From NCBI GenBank assembly GCA_900473045.1, contig UCKS01000013.1:62001-126000 (forward strand): a DNA stretch of 64,000 bases. Reading direction: 5' to 3'. This stretch comes from Hyphomicrobiales bacterium (GTDB taxonomy: Bacteria; Pseudomonadota; Alphaproteobacteria; Rhizobiales; Rhizobiaceae). This document shows, piece after piece, positions 45,203 to 52,912 of this stretch. The first letter of the stretch is position 1, and every line of letters starts with the position of its first letter. Position numbers and translations under genes: made by a program. The notes below the pieces were generated by a model that searched no databases, was not told the DNA's origin, and saw only the letters and a program-made list of their open reading frames with translations.

Positions 45203-46126
45203 CTATTGGGCGGTGTCCGAAATCACCGCATGGCGGGTGGCTGTCACGATAGCATCGATCGTCACGCGCAAGCGCGGCAGCATCACCGGGGCGCTCGGCC
45301 AAACCACATGAATGGGCAGGGCGCTCTCGATCCGGCCGGCCATAACCTGTTTCAGCGCGCCGGACGCCAGCTCCGGTGCCGCCAGCCATTGCGGCAGCAA
45401 GCCAATACCGCGACCAGCCTTGATCGCGGCAAGCGTCAGGGCACTGCCGTCGAGCAGCAGCCGGGCAGGGGGTGTCCACGTTTCGACACCGCCATCAGGA
45501 CGAACGATTGACCAGGGAACAACACCCTTTTCACCGCTGGTTGCCGCCAGCCGATGCGCGGCAAGATCGGATATCGATTGTGGCGCTCCATGCCGGTCGA
45601 GATAGCCCGACGATGCACAAAGCACGATCGTCTGGGTGCCAAGGCGGTGGGCGGTCAGTCCGGAGGTGTCGGGAAGATGGCCGATCCTGACGGCCAGATC
45701 CACCTGCTGCGTCAGGAAATCGACCTTCTCGCCTTTGAGCGTCATATCGAAAGAGAGCAGCGGATAAATATCCGCCAGAGCAAAGAGCGCCGGGGCGATG
45801 ACCGACATGCCGAACAACGGCGGCAGGCTGATCCGCACCAGCCCACTCGGCTCCGTCCGCGTCGCCGCCAGTTCCACTTCCACCCGGTCGATCTCGTCGA
45901 GCGCCGCACGGCAAATGCTGAAATAGCGCTCGCCCTCCTGCGTCAATTGCCGCCGCCGGGTCGTTCTTTCGAGCAGGCGCACCCCAAGCCGGGCCTCCAG
46001 CCGCGCGATCGCCTTTGCAACGGCAGATGGCGAAAGATGAAGCTGCGCGGCAGCCGCCGCAAAGGAGCGGGCGCTGCAAACGGCAAGGAAAATACGGATC
46101 GAACCGGTTCGCTCATTCTTCGACAT
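45203..46126 (-). CDS. LysR-family transcriptional regulator
   Basis: Regulator of 307 residues. The N-terminal winged helix-turn-helix reads FAAAAAQLHLSPSAVAKAIA with the LysR wing RLGVRLLERTTRRRQLT, and an effector-binding domain of the periplasmic type II fold occupies residues about 90-295. It is divergent from the SDR gene at 46210 with an 83-bp gap, so that gene is the probable target. No clear T-N11-A palindrome could be picked by eye. Confidence 0.92.
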   Translation of the reverse strand: MSKNERTGSIRIFLAVCSARSFAAAAAQLHLSPSAVAKAIARLEARLGVRLLERTTRRRQLTQEGERYFSICRAALDEIDRVEVELAATRTEPSGLVRISLPPLFGMSVIAPALFALADIYPLLSFDMTLKGEKVDFLTQQVDLAVRIGHLPDTSGLTAHRLGTQTIVLCASSGYLDRHGAPQSISDLAAHRLAATSGEKGVVPWSIVRPDGGVETWTPPARLLLDGSALTLAAIKAGRGIGLLPQWLAAPELASGALKQVMAGRIESALPIHVVWPSAPVMLPRLRVTIDAIVTATRHAVISDTAQ

Positions 46127-46209
46127 GATCCATTTAATGAAAACAAGTCGTGAGTGTCACGCTCAAACGTCGCTTCTCTGCCGATAAAGTCGTCAATACA
46201 GTCGGCACC

Positions 46210-46920
46210 ATGAGAAAAGCAAAGACATATGCCGTCATCGGCGGCACCTCGGGAATGGGCCTCGGCCTTGCGCAACGGCTTGTCGAGCGGGGTGACCGCG
46301 TCCTGATCGGCGGCAGAAACACCGGGCGGCTGGAGGCGGCGGCGCGGCAACTCGGTCCACAGGCAATCACCCGCTCGGTCGATATCGAAGACAGGACGTC
46401 ACTGACCACCTTTTTCGCCGGCCAGCAGGAACTGGCGGGGTTGTTCACCCCCGGCACCACCTATCGCACGGCCTCTTTCCGCGACGCCGATACGGAGACG
46501 GCCGAGAGCCCGTTCCGGTCAAAATTCTGGGGGCAATACTGGGCCGTGCACGCAGCGCTACCCTATTTTGCAAAGGATGCTGCCATCGTCTTGATGTCCG
46601 GCGCCGCCTCGGTTCGCCCGCTCGGCAATCCCGCCTACTCCGCTTGCAACGCAGCGATCGAGGGTCTCGCCCGGGCGCTGGCGGTGGAGTTGCGGCCGAT
46701 CCGGGTCAATTGCCTGTCACCGGGCACCATCGACAGCAACCTCTGGCGCAACCGCGACGCATCCATTCGCGAACCGGTTTTCGACGGATGGCGGGCGCTC
46801 ACCCTCACCGGCGAGGTTGGCACCGTTGATGACGCCGTGGGGGCTGCGCTGTTCCTGCTCGACAATGGCAACATGAACGGATCGACGCTCTACAGCGACG
46901 GCGGCTACACGATGCGCTGA
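46210..46920 (+). CDS. Atypical short-chain dehydrogenase with YxxxN in place of YxxxK
   Basis: SDR-fold protein of 236 residues. The cofactor-binding start is VIGGTSGMGLGLA and the catalytic serine candidate is in VLMSGAAS. The active-site motif, normally YxxxK, reads YSACN, so the lysine that lowers the tyrosine pKa is replaced by asparagine. The C-terminal half otherwise keeps the fold (VNCLSPGTIDSN, STLYSDGGYTMR). It may be a catalytically altered or ligand-binding SDR. The ATG at 46210 is chosen; a GTG at 46150 would add 20 residues. It is probably controlled by the divergent LysR protein. Confidence 0.85.
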   Translation: MRKAKTYAVIGGTSGMGLGLAQRLVERGDRVLIGGRNTGRLEAAARQLGPQAITRSVDIEDRTSLTTFFAGQQELAGLFTPGTTYRTASFRDADTETAESPFRSKFWGQYWAVHAALPYFAKDAAIVLMSGAASVRPLGNPAYSACNAAIEGLARALAVELRPIRVNCLSPGTIDSNLWRNRDASIREPVFDGWRALTLTGEVGTVDDAVGAALFLLDNGNMNGSTLYSDGGYTMR

Positions 46921-46942
46921 AAGCCGGTGGAGGGGCGACCGG

Positions 46943-47698
46943 TCATGGCCTGCCTAAAACCACCGTCTCGCCGTCCGCGGGGATTAGAAGCCGGGAGGGT
47001 GCAATACCCCTTTCCTCTGCGGCATGGCGCAAATCTTGGCGGCTGATCGTGGCATGATCGAGCGATTCCATATGGGTGGCGATGACGATTGCATCCGGCG
47101 CTGCCTCGCAGACCGCGACCGTCTCCAATGCGTCCATGACGATCAGGTCGCCATCCCAGCGCGCACCGCAGGAATGGGTGATGATAATATCCGGCTTGGT
47201 GTCGCGGATCACGGCCGCCACCGGCGGATAGAGCACCGTATCGCCGGCCCAATAAATCGAAGGCTCGCCCTCAGCCTCAAGGCTGAACCCCATCACCGAG
47301 CCCATCAATTCGACCACCGGCCCCAACCCGTGGCTGCCCTCGCGGCGCGTCAGCGTCAGGCCTTCCCATGTCGCGCGACCTGTCAGCGGCGCGACGTTGG
47401 TAAAACCCGCCTCGCGGATCGTGAGCTCATCACCTGGCTGACAGAAAAGCGGCAGATGTTTCGGCACATGCTGCATGGCAACGCTATCGAAATGATCGTC
47501 ATGCAGATGCGAGGCGATCACCAGTTCGACGCCATCCAGAATATCCTCAATCTGGAGCGGAAGCTCCACCATCGGATTGGGCGACCGGCCGGTAAACGAT
47601 GGCAGGCTATGTTTCGGCGCCAGATAGGGATCAACCAGCACGGTGCGTCCGGCATAGTCGAGCTTCAAAGTGGCATTGCGGATCAACTGGAGCTTCAT
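46943..47698 (-). CDS. Metallo-beta-lactamase-fold hydrolase (UlaG-like)
   Basis: Metal-dependent hydrolase of 251 residues. The metal-binding motif is SHLHDDHFD, further ligands are expected from GDTVLY and from the histidines in ITHSCGA and ATHMESLDH. N-terminal LIRNATLKLDYAGRTVLVDPYL is typical of the L-ascorbate-6-phosphate lactonase/UlaG-like branch. The substrate is unknown. It converges with the SDR gene (22 bp apart) and ends the gene run before an IS-like remnant. Confidence 0.85.
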   Translation of the reverse strand: MKLQLIRNATLKLDYAGRTVLVDPYLAPKHSLPSFTGRSPNPMVELPLQIEDILDGVELVIASHLHDDHFDSVAMQHVPKHLPLFCQPGDELTIREAGFTNVAPLTGRATWEGLTLTRREGSHGLGPVVELMGSVMGFSLEAEGEPSIYWAGDTVLYPPVAAVIRDTKPDIIITHSCGARWDGDLIVMDALETVAVCEAAPDAIVIATHMESLDHATISRQDLRHAAEERGIAPSRLLIPADGETVVLGRP

Positions 47699-47835
47699 GG
47701 TGGTTCCCGGCGATGGATTGGCGGATATGCTGGATGCCCATCGTCACGACCGCCCTGATAAAATCAAGCCGAAAGCGCGCTCGCTCATCGCTATCAATCC
47801 CATCCGCAATCTCCCAAGTCATCAAAACCCGGGGA

Positions 47836-47885
47836 GAGTGACATTCCAACTTTGCAGAAACAGGACACTTCAACTTTGAACCCAC
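47836..47885. mobile_element. Possible IS21-family terminal remnant
   Basis: Two related, same-direction segments, TGACATTCCAACTTTGC (47839-47855) and GGACACTTCAACTTTGA (47863-47879), lie 24 bases apart. This repeated TTCCAACTTTG/TTCAACTTTG pattern is what the ends of IS21-family elements look like. No transposase gene is present on either side, so at most one end survives. Recognition is from memory of the pattern. Confidence 0.35.
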
Positions 47886-47953
47886 CCGGCTACATTAGCC
47901 CATCACGTAATCTATCTTATGGAACATATTGCTTTGACCAAAATTGCTTTTGT

Positions 47954-48271
47954 TCAAGCGTGGTTCGCGCCTGAAGCGGTATTCCTGGTCGAATTGCGGG
48001 ATTTTCCATCTTGAACAACGCTGATGTAGCAAATGAGAGCCTCGTCTGCGGCGCACATCAGCGCCTCACGGACCACATCGGCTGGTACAAGATCCTGCAA
48101 CGCATCCCGGCAAGCCCGTAAAGCGTCCATATATTTGCCTCCCTCCTGCGAAGGCCATTGTTCAATCAGCAATCGGGCTGCGCCGTCCACCGTGTCTATG
48201 CGCTTGTATCTTTCTCCGACACTCATAAGGACCCAAAGTGCAGGAAAATGATGCGGCATGTTCGACCCCAT
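47954..48271 (-). CDS. DUF982 domain-containing protein
   Basis: Small soluble protein of 105 residues. The conserved DUF982 core is visible: DTVDGAARLLIEQWPSQEGG, then YMDALRACRDALQDLVPADV and REALMCAADEA. DUF982 proteins are almost confined to Rhizobiales, often in several copies, and their function is unknown. AGGAGG nine bases upstream supports the ATG at 48271. A possible promoter precedes it (see the adjacent intergenic entry). It stands alone between an IS-like remnant and the corrinoid importer operon. Confidence 0.8.
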   Translation of the reverse strand: MGSNMPHHFPALWVLMSVGERYKRIDTVDGAARLLIEQWPSQEGGKYMDALRACRDALQDLVPADVVREALMCAADEALICYISVVQDGKSRNSTRNTASGANHA

Positions 48272-48579
48272 GACACTTTTCCTCCTGTCTGCCTATTTAT
48301 ATTAGCATCCATGCAAGTATCATTCCAAACCGTCTTTCCGCCAGGCCGATGTGACCGGCAAAGACGCAACCAACGGTGCAACCCATCAAAAGCGGAGTGA
48401 TGGCACGACGGGCAATAACGCCTGGCAACCGGCCTTATCGACAGGGCTGTTTCCGTTTCCATCAAGCCGGAAACCAGATCGCGCGTAATGAAGAGCCGGG
48501 TTCTACCGCCGATGCGCATGCGGGGAATAGCTGCGAAGCAAGCTTTCGCTCCGGGTGGGGTCAACCACCCATTGACTGC
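48272..48579. other. Intergenic stretch of 308 bp without a gene
   Basis: It contains the 5' leader of the DUF982 gene. On the minus strand TTGGAA (48328-48323) and TAATAT (48304-48299) are 18 bases apart, a plausible promoter. The rest, up to the end of the ABC ATPase gene, shows no gene, strong hairpin or repeat that I can recognise. Confidence 0.4.
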
Positions 48580-49344
48580 TCAATCAAGCCGGTATTGCAC
48601 GTGCTGGCGTCCGTGATGGGCCGAGCGCTCGATATAGGCGCGCACGCCGAAGACACGGGCGATCAGCTCTTCAGTCAGGACCTCTTCCGGCGTGCCGGCG
48701 GCCACCACCTTGCCATGGTGGAGGATGGCGAGGCTATCGCAGAACATCGCTGCCAGATTGAGGTCGTGCAGCGCGATGATGCTGGTGACCGGCAGCTTTG
48801 CCACCAGCGACAGGATCTCCAGCTGGTGCTGGATATCGAGATGGTTTGTCGGCTCATCGAGCAGCAGTTCACTCGGGGTCTGCGCCAGTGCCCGGGCAAT
48901 ATGCACCCGCTGACGCTCGCCGCCCGACAGCGTGTGCCAGAACTGGCCGGCGCGCTCCGGCAGGCCGACATGATGCAGCGCGTCGCTGACGGCCTTGTCG
49001 TCGGTGGCACTCCAGGGTGATAATGGCCCGCGATGCGGCGTGCGCCCCAGCCGGACGACATCCAGCACGGTGACCTGCGCCTCGGTCGTCGCCTGCTGCT
49101 CGACCAGAGCCACGCGCCGGGCGATATCGAGACGGGCCATCCCGGCGATATCGGCATTGCCAAGCGCGATGATGCCGCTCTTGACGTTGCGCAGACGGCA
49201 GATCAGCTTGAGAAGGCTGGATTTTCCGGAACCGTTGGGGCCGAGCAGACCGAGCGTCTTGCCGGCCGCAACGTCGATACTGATGCCGTTGACGATCATC
49301 AAGCCACCGGCCGACCAGCGCACATCATTGATGGAGATGCTCAA
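48580..49344 (-). CDS. Corrinoid/iron-complex-type ABC importer ATPase (BtuD/FecE-like)
   Basis: ATPase of 254 residues for a type II ABC importer. Walker A is GPNGSGKSS, the signature is LSGGERQRVHIARAL, Walker B is LLLDEPTNHLD, and the switch histidine is in ALHDLNLA. The start is a TTG at 49344, with AGGAGG five bases upstream, overlapping the permease stop; no ATG fits. It is the third gene behind a cobalamin riboswitch, so vitamin B12 or another corrinoid is the likely cargo, although sequence alone cannot exclude siderophores. Confidence 0.9.
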   Translation of the reverse strand: MSISINDVRWSAGGLMIVNGISIDVAAGKTLGLLGPNGSGKSSLLKLICRLRNVKSGIIALGNADIAGMARLDIARRVALVEQQATTEAQVTVLDVVRLGRTPHRGPLSPWSATDDKAVSDALHHVGLPERAGQFWHTLSGGERQRVHIARALAQTPSELLLDEPTNHLDIQHQLEILSLVAKLPVTSIIALHDLNLAAMFCDSLAILHHGKVVAAGTPEEVLTEELIARVFGVRAYIERSAHHGRQHVQYRLD

Positions 49345-50381
49345 ACCGGCCTCCTCGCCTTGTAGAGAATGAGCGCGAAGGCAGGTGCGCCGAACAGCGC
49401 CGTGACGACGCCGATCGGCAGGATCTGCTGCGGGATGATGATGCGCGAGACGATATCGGCGGCTACCATGAAGATCGCGCCGATGATTGCCGAGGCCGGC
49501 AACAGGCGGCCATGCGACGGGCCGACCAGAAACCGCGCGGCATGCGGAATGACCAGCCCGACAAAACCGATCGACCCGACGATGCTGACCATTGCCGCCG
49601 TCATCAACGCCGTGGCGCCCAGCAGGATGACCCGTACCCGGTTGATGGCAATGCCCAATGCCGCCGCCGCATCGACGCCGAAGGTGAAGGCATCGAGTGC
49701 GCGCGCATAAAACATCGACACCGCAAAACCGAGCAAGGCCACCGGGGCGGCGAGATAGACGTCGGGCCAGCGGACGCCGGAAAGGCTTCCGAGCAGCCAG
49801 AACATCACGCCGCGCGCCTGCTCGGCATTGGCCGATGTGGTGACGATAAAGGAGGTCAGCGCATTGAAGAGCTGTGAACCGGCAACACCGGCCAGAATGA
49901 TCCGGTCCGCCCCGCCACCCGCCCCCGCAGCGAGAGCCGACACCAGAATGAAGGCAACGACGGCGCCGATGAATGCGCCGGTCGACAAGGTCAGCACACC
50001 ATAGCCAAAACCCAGGATCATCACCGCGACGGCGCCTGTCGATGCTCCGGCGGAAATGCCAAGCACATAGGGCTCGGCCAGCGGATTGCGCAGCAGCGCC
50101 TGCAGGATAGCCCCCGACAAGGCGAGGGCCGCCCCGGCACTTGCCGCCAGCAAGGCACGGCTCAGCCGGTAGTCCCAGACGATGCCCTGATGGATACGGC
50201 TGAGTTCGAACGCGGTGCCGAACAGGCGATTGGAAACAGCCTTGGTCGTCGTGCCCAGCGGAATGGAAATCTCGCCGATGGAAACGGCGAGACTGATCAT
50301 GAAGCCGAGCACGGCGAACGACAAGGTGATGAGCGCCAGGCGCGCGCCCCATCGCTCGCCTGCCACGACGGGTTGAACCAT
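49341..50381 (-). CDS. Corrinoid/iron-complex-type ABC importer permease (BtuC/FecCD family)
   Basis: Membrane permease of 346 residues, about ten helices, of the FecCD/BtuC family. Family marks are RLSRALLAASAGAALALSGA, RNPLAEPYVLGISAGAS, and GSIGFVGLVIPHAAR, the cytoplasmic coupling loop. The ATG at 50381 lies eight bases after the binding-protein stop; a much longer upstream frame is a shadow. It forms the homodimeric channel for the adjacent ATPase and binding protein. Confidence 0.92.
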   Translation of the reverse strand: MVQPVVAGERWGARLALITLSFAVLGFMISLAVSIGEISIPLGTTTKAVSNRLFGTAFELSRIHQGIVWDYRLSRALLAASAGAALALSGAILQALLRNPLAEPYVLGISAGASTGAVAVMILGFGYGVLTLSTGAFIGAVVAFILVSALAAGAGGGADRIILAGVAGSQLFNALTSFIVTTSANAEQARGVMFWLLGSLSGVRWPDVYLAAPVALLGFAVSMFYARALDAFTFGVDAAAALGIAINRVRVILLGATALMTAAMVSIVGSIGFVGLVIPHAARFLVGPSHGRLLPASAIIGAIFMVAADIVSRIIIPQQILPIGVVTALFGAPAFALILYKARRPV

Positions 50382-50389
50382 GGCGAGGC

Positions 50390-51436
50390 TCACTGCGACA
50401 GGCCGAAGGATTTGATGCCCTTGGCAAGGATCTCGATGCCGTCGATCGTGCGGATCGTCGGGTTCATCGATTGCGCATCCATCTCGACGAAACGCTTGTT
50501 CTTGACGGCATCCAGCTGGCTGGTGACCGGATCCGTCTCGAGGAAATCGATCTTCACCGCCGGATCGTCCGCTGCATAGCGGCGGCGGTCCATCGTCGCG
50601 ATGACGATCACCGACGGGTTGGCCTCGGCGATGGTTTCCCAGCCGACCAGCGGCCATTCTTCCTCGGTGGTCACCACATTTTTCGCGCCCAGTGCCTTCA
50701 GGATATAGGCCGGTGCACTGTTCTTGCCGGCGATGAAGGCTTCGCCCTGCACTTCCTTGCTGGAATACCAGAACACCACCCGCAGCGCGCCCAGCTTGGC
50801 AGCACCGATTGAGGCGACGGCATCGGCTTCGCGCTTCTTCAGGTCGGCGATGAGTGCGTCGCCGCGATCCTGAATATCGAAGATCTGCGCCAGCTCGCCG
50901 ATCTCCTGATAGATCCGGTCCATGGTGAAGAGCTCGCGGCGAACGCCATTGCCGCCATTGGTATTGATCTTCGCGACGCAATCGGCCGGCGAGACATAGG
51001 TATTGATGCCGAGGCCCGAAAACTGCTCGCGCTTGCCGACCGATCCCTGCGTGCCGACTTGCGATTCGAATTCGGCGGCCACCAGATCCGGCTCGACGCC
51101 GACGACGGATTCAAAGCTCGGGTCGTTGTCGGACAGCCGCTCGATCGTCGTGTTGGCTTCGGCAAAGTCCGGCAGGACCGGGCCAACCCAGGCGGCCGTG
51201 CCGGCGATCTTGTCGGCCAGTCCCAGCGAGAACAGGATTTCGGTCATGCCCTGGCCGATCGAGACGATCTTCTGCGGCGCCTTGTCGAAGCGCACGGTCT
51301 GGCCGCAATTGGTGATATCAAGCGGATAGGCGGTCGATGCGGCGGCGGCCGGCGTGGCAAAGCCCGCGATCGCAAAGGCGGCGACCGACAGGGGTGACAG
51401 AACGCAGGAAAGATGAGGGATGCGGTTGGTGAACAT
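50390..51436 (-). CDS. Corrinoid ABC importer substrate-binding protein (BtuF-like)
   Basis: Periplasmic class III binding protein of 348 residues with a signal peptide (SVAAFAIAGFATPAAAAS). Conserved features are APQKIVSIGQGMTEILFSLG near the mature N terminus, ATTIERLS-type NTTIERLSDN, and the glutamates in the two lobes that would salt-bridge to permease arginines. Four cysteines and an aromatic-rich pocket are visible, but no ligand residue is diagnostic. AAGG precedes the ATG at 51436. A cobalamin riboswitch lies 270 bases upstream, and this is the best evidence for B12 as ligand. Confidence 0.85.
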   Translation of the reverse strand: MFTNRIPHLSCVLSPLSVAAFAIAGFATPAAAASTAYPLDITNCGQTVRFDKAPQKIVSIGQGMTEILFSLGLADKIAGTAAWVGPVLPDFAEANTTIERLSDNDPSFESVVGVEPDLVAAEFESQVGTQGSVGKREQFSGLGINTYVSPADCVAKINTNGGNGVRRELFTMDRIYQEIGELAQIFDIQDRGDALIADLKKREADAVASIGAAKLGALRVVFWYSSKEVQGEAFIAGKNSAPAYILKALGAKNVVTTEEEWPLVGWETIAEANPSVIVIATMDRRRYAADDPAVKIDFLETDPVTSQLDAVKNKRFVEMDAQSMNPTIRTIDGIEILAKGIKSFGLSQ

Positions 51437-51708
51437 GGTGACCTTCTCGAAACGGAATTCCCGGCCGGGCGGCAATGCGCGTGTGCCGGATGGAAAGGTG
51501 GAAGCGGCGATGCCGTGCCTGTGCGGCAGCACTGCCGGGCCAGCCGGGTGCTTTGACGCTCACAGGCAATCTGCCGATCGCTTAATGATGGGTGGAATGT
51601 TCCGTTTGGAAGGAAACGGCGAAAGGACGCCGGATGCGGCGGTCGAAATCAGACATGGTGGCTCCTGTTCCGGGCATCCCCGCCCGGGAAGTTGGATGTT
51701 GCTTTCGA
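51437..51708 (-). other. Leader between the riboswitch and the binding-protein gene
   Basis: About 270 bases with no gene. It is expected to hold the expression platform of the upstream aptamer. I could not pick out one clear terminator with a uridine tract, so control may act on the ribosome site. Confidence 0.5.
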
Positions 51709-51918
51709 CGGCAGGTCTCCTGGCTCACAGATATCTGCCGGTCGCCTGCCTTCCCGCAAACCCGGAGGGCTCGCAGTGGCGTGGCGCTTTCAAAAGCGCC
51801 GGGTGGCGATCGGCAATCCGCTTACAGTTGCGGGGGCAGCCACGGTCTTGGTCCCTGTTGGGTCTTCCGCACCGTGTTCCCTATTAATCCCCTCGAAGTC
51901 ATCCATCGGGGAACCGTC
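51709..51918 (-). ncRNA. Cobalamin riboswitch upstream of the ABC importer operon
   Basis: Read on the minus strand, the leader holds the landmarks of the adenosylcobalamin aptamer in order: an opening GGTTCCCC stem strand, AATAGGGAACACGGTGCGGAA, the B12 box GCTGCCCCCGCAACTGTAAG (51840-51821), GCCACTG, GGGAAGGC, and the closing CCAGGAGACCTGCC (to 51709). Cobalamin binding would switch off translation or transcription of the importer behind it. The 5' end lies about where transcription from the putative promoter would begin. Confidence 0.93.
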
Positions 51919-51925
51919 GAGGTCA

Positions 51926-51954
51926 CTTAGTCCGAGCATGGCGGTGTCGTCAAG
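51926..51954 (-). promoter_or_regulatory. Candidate promoter for the riboswitch-importer leader
   Basis: On the minus strand CTTGAC (51954-51949) is followed after 17 bases by ACTAAG (51931-51926). The -35 is a perfect rhizobial consensus, the -10 is weak. The predicted start, near 51918, coincides with the 5' end of the aptamer. Confidence 0.45.
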
Positions 51955-51977
51955 ACGACAGCACCGCCCGTCCCGGC

Positions 51978-52772
51978 CTACGGCATCAACTGGCCACCAT
52001 TGACCTCGAGGATCTGGCCGGTGACATAGCCGGAGAGTGTGGGAGATGCGAGGAACAGATAAGCGCCGACGCATTCTTCCGGCGTACCGACCCGGCCTTG
52101 CGGAACGGTCTTGCGTTGGACGTCGAGCATTTCCGGGCTGGTATAGCGGTCATGGAATGGCGTCGCGATGACGCCGGGGGCGACCGCGTTGACGCGGATA
52201 TCGTCGCCAGCAAACTCCTTGGCGTGGCCGCGGGTGATCGTCGAGACGAAGCCTTTGGAAGCCGCGTAAAGGATGGCGCCGTTGCCGCCGCCGTTGCGGG
52301 CGGCGATCGAGGTCGTATTGATGATGAAGCCACCCTGCTTCTTCAGCCACGGATGTGCGGCGCGGGTCGCAGCCAGCACGGAGCGGGCATTGAGGTCCAT
52401 GACGCGCTCGTAATGCGCGTCGCTCATCTCGGACGTGGCGACACGGCCGAGCATGCCGCCGGCATTGTTGATCAGCCCATCGAGCCGGCCGAAATGATGG
52501 GCAGCCTCTTCGACCACACGCTCTGTCACGCCATCGGCCGAGACGTCGCCCTGAACCAGAACGGCCTTGCCGCCCGTGCTTTCGACATCGGAGAGCAGGT
52601 CTTCCGCAGCCTGCCTGCTCTCGTTGTAGTGGATCGCGATCCTTGCGCCTTGCGCAGAAAACGCACGCACAAGCGCCGCGCCAATGCCGGTCGAAGCCCC
52701 CGTGATCAGAATGATCTTACCGTCGAGGTCGGCGATGCGAACCCCGTTCCATTGTCCCTGCAGGCCTGCCAT
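51978..52772 (-). CDS. Short-chain dehydrogenase/reductase
   Basis: SDR of 264 residues. The cofactor motif is ITGASTGIGAA, the central motif is NNAGG, the catalytic serine is in INTTSIAA, and YAASK is intact. AIHYNESR after beta-2 suggests NADP preference. The C terminus TGQILEVNGGQLMP is typical. The specific substrate is unknown; glucose dehydrogenase or oxoacyl reductase annotations would be guesses. It shares the 5' gap with the divergent-free region before the SH3 protein and lies just upstream of the riboswitch promoter on the same strand. Confidence 0.9.
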   Translation of the reverse strand: MAGLQGQWNGVRIADLDGKIILITGASTGIGAALVRAFSAQGARIAIHYNESRQAAEDLLSDVESTGGKAVLVQGDVSADGVTERVVEEAAHHFGRLDGLINNAGGMLGRVATSEMSDAHYERVMDLNARSVLAATRAAHPWLKKQGGFIINTTSIAARNGGGNGAILYAASKGFVSTITRGHAKEFAGDDIRVNAVAPGVIATPFHDRYTSPEMLDVQRKTVPQGRVGTPEECVGAYLFLASPTLSGYVTGQILEVNGGQLMP

Positions 52773-52912
52773 CTCTCATCCTCGATTGTCACGACGTCGT
52801 GGTTTGGAGAATAGCGCTCGAAACAGGATTGGCCAGCCCCGTTGCAGGACGGTACTGGCTAAAAGCACGTACCGCCCGAAGGGACCCCTCCGACGGCACG
52901 CAGATCGGGTGG

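Noticed and set aside
48376-49020. Plus-strand frame of 214 codons near the ABC ATPase gene
   Set aside because: Mostly antisense to the ATPase gene; its free 5' part has no ribosome site or similarity.
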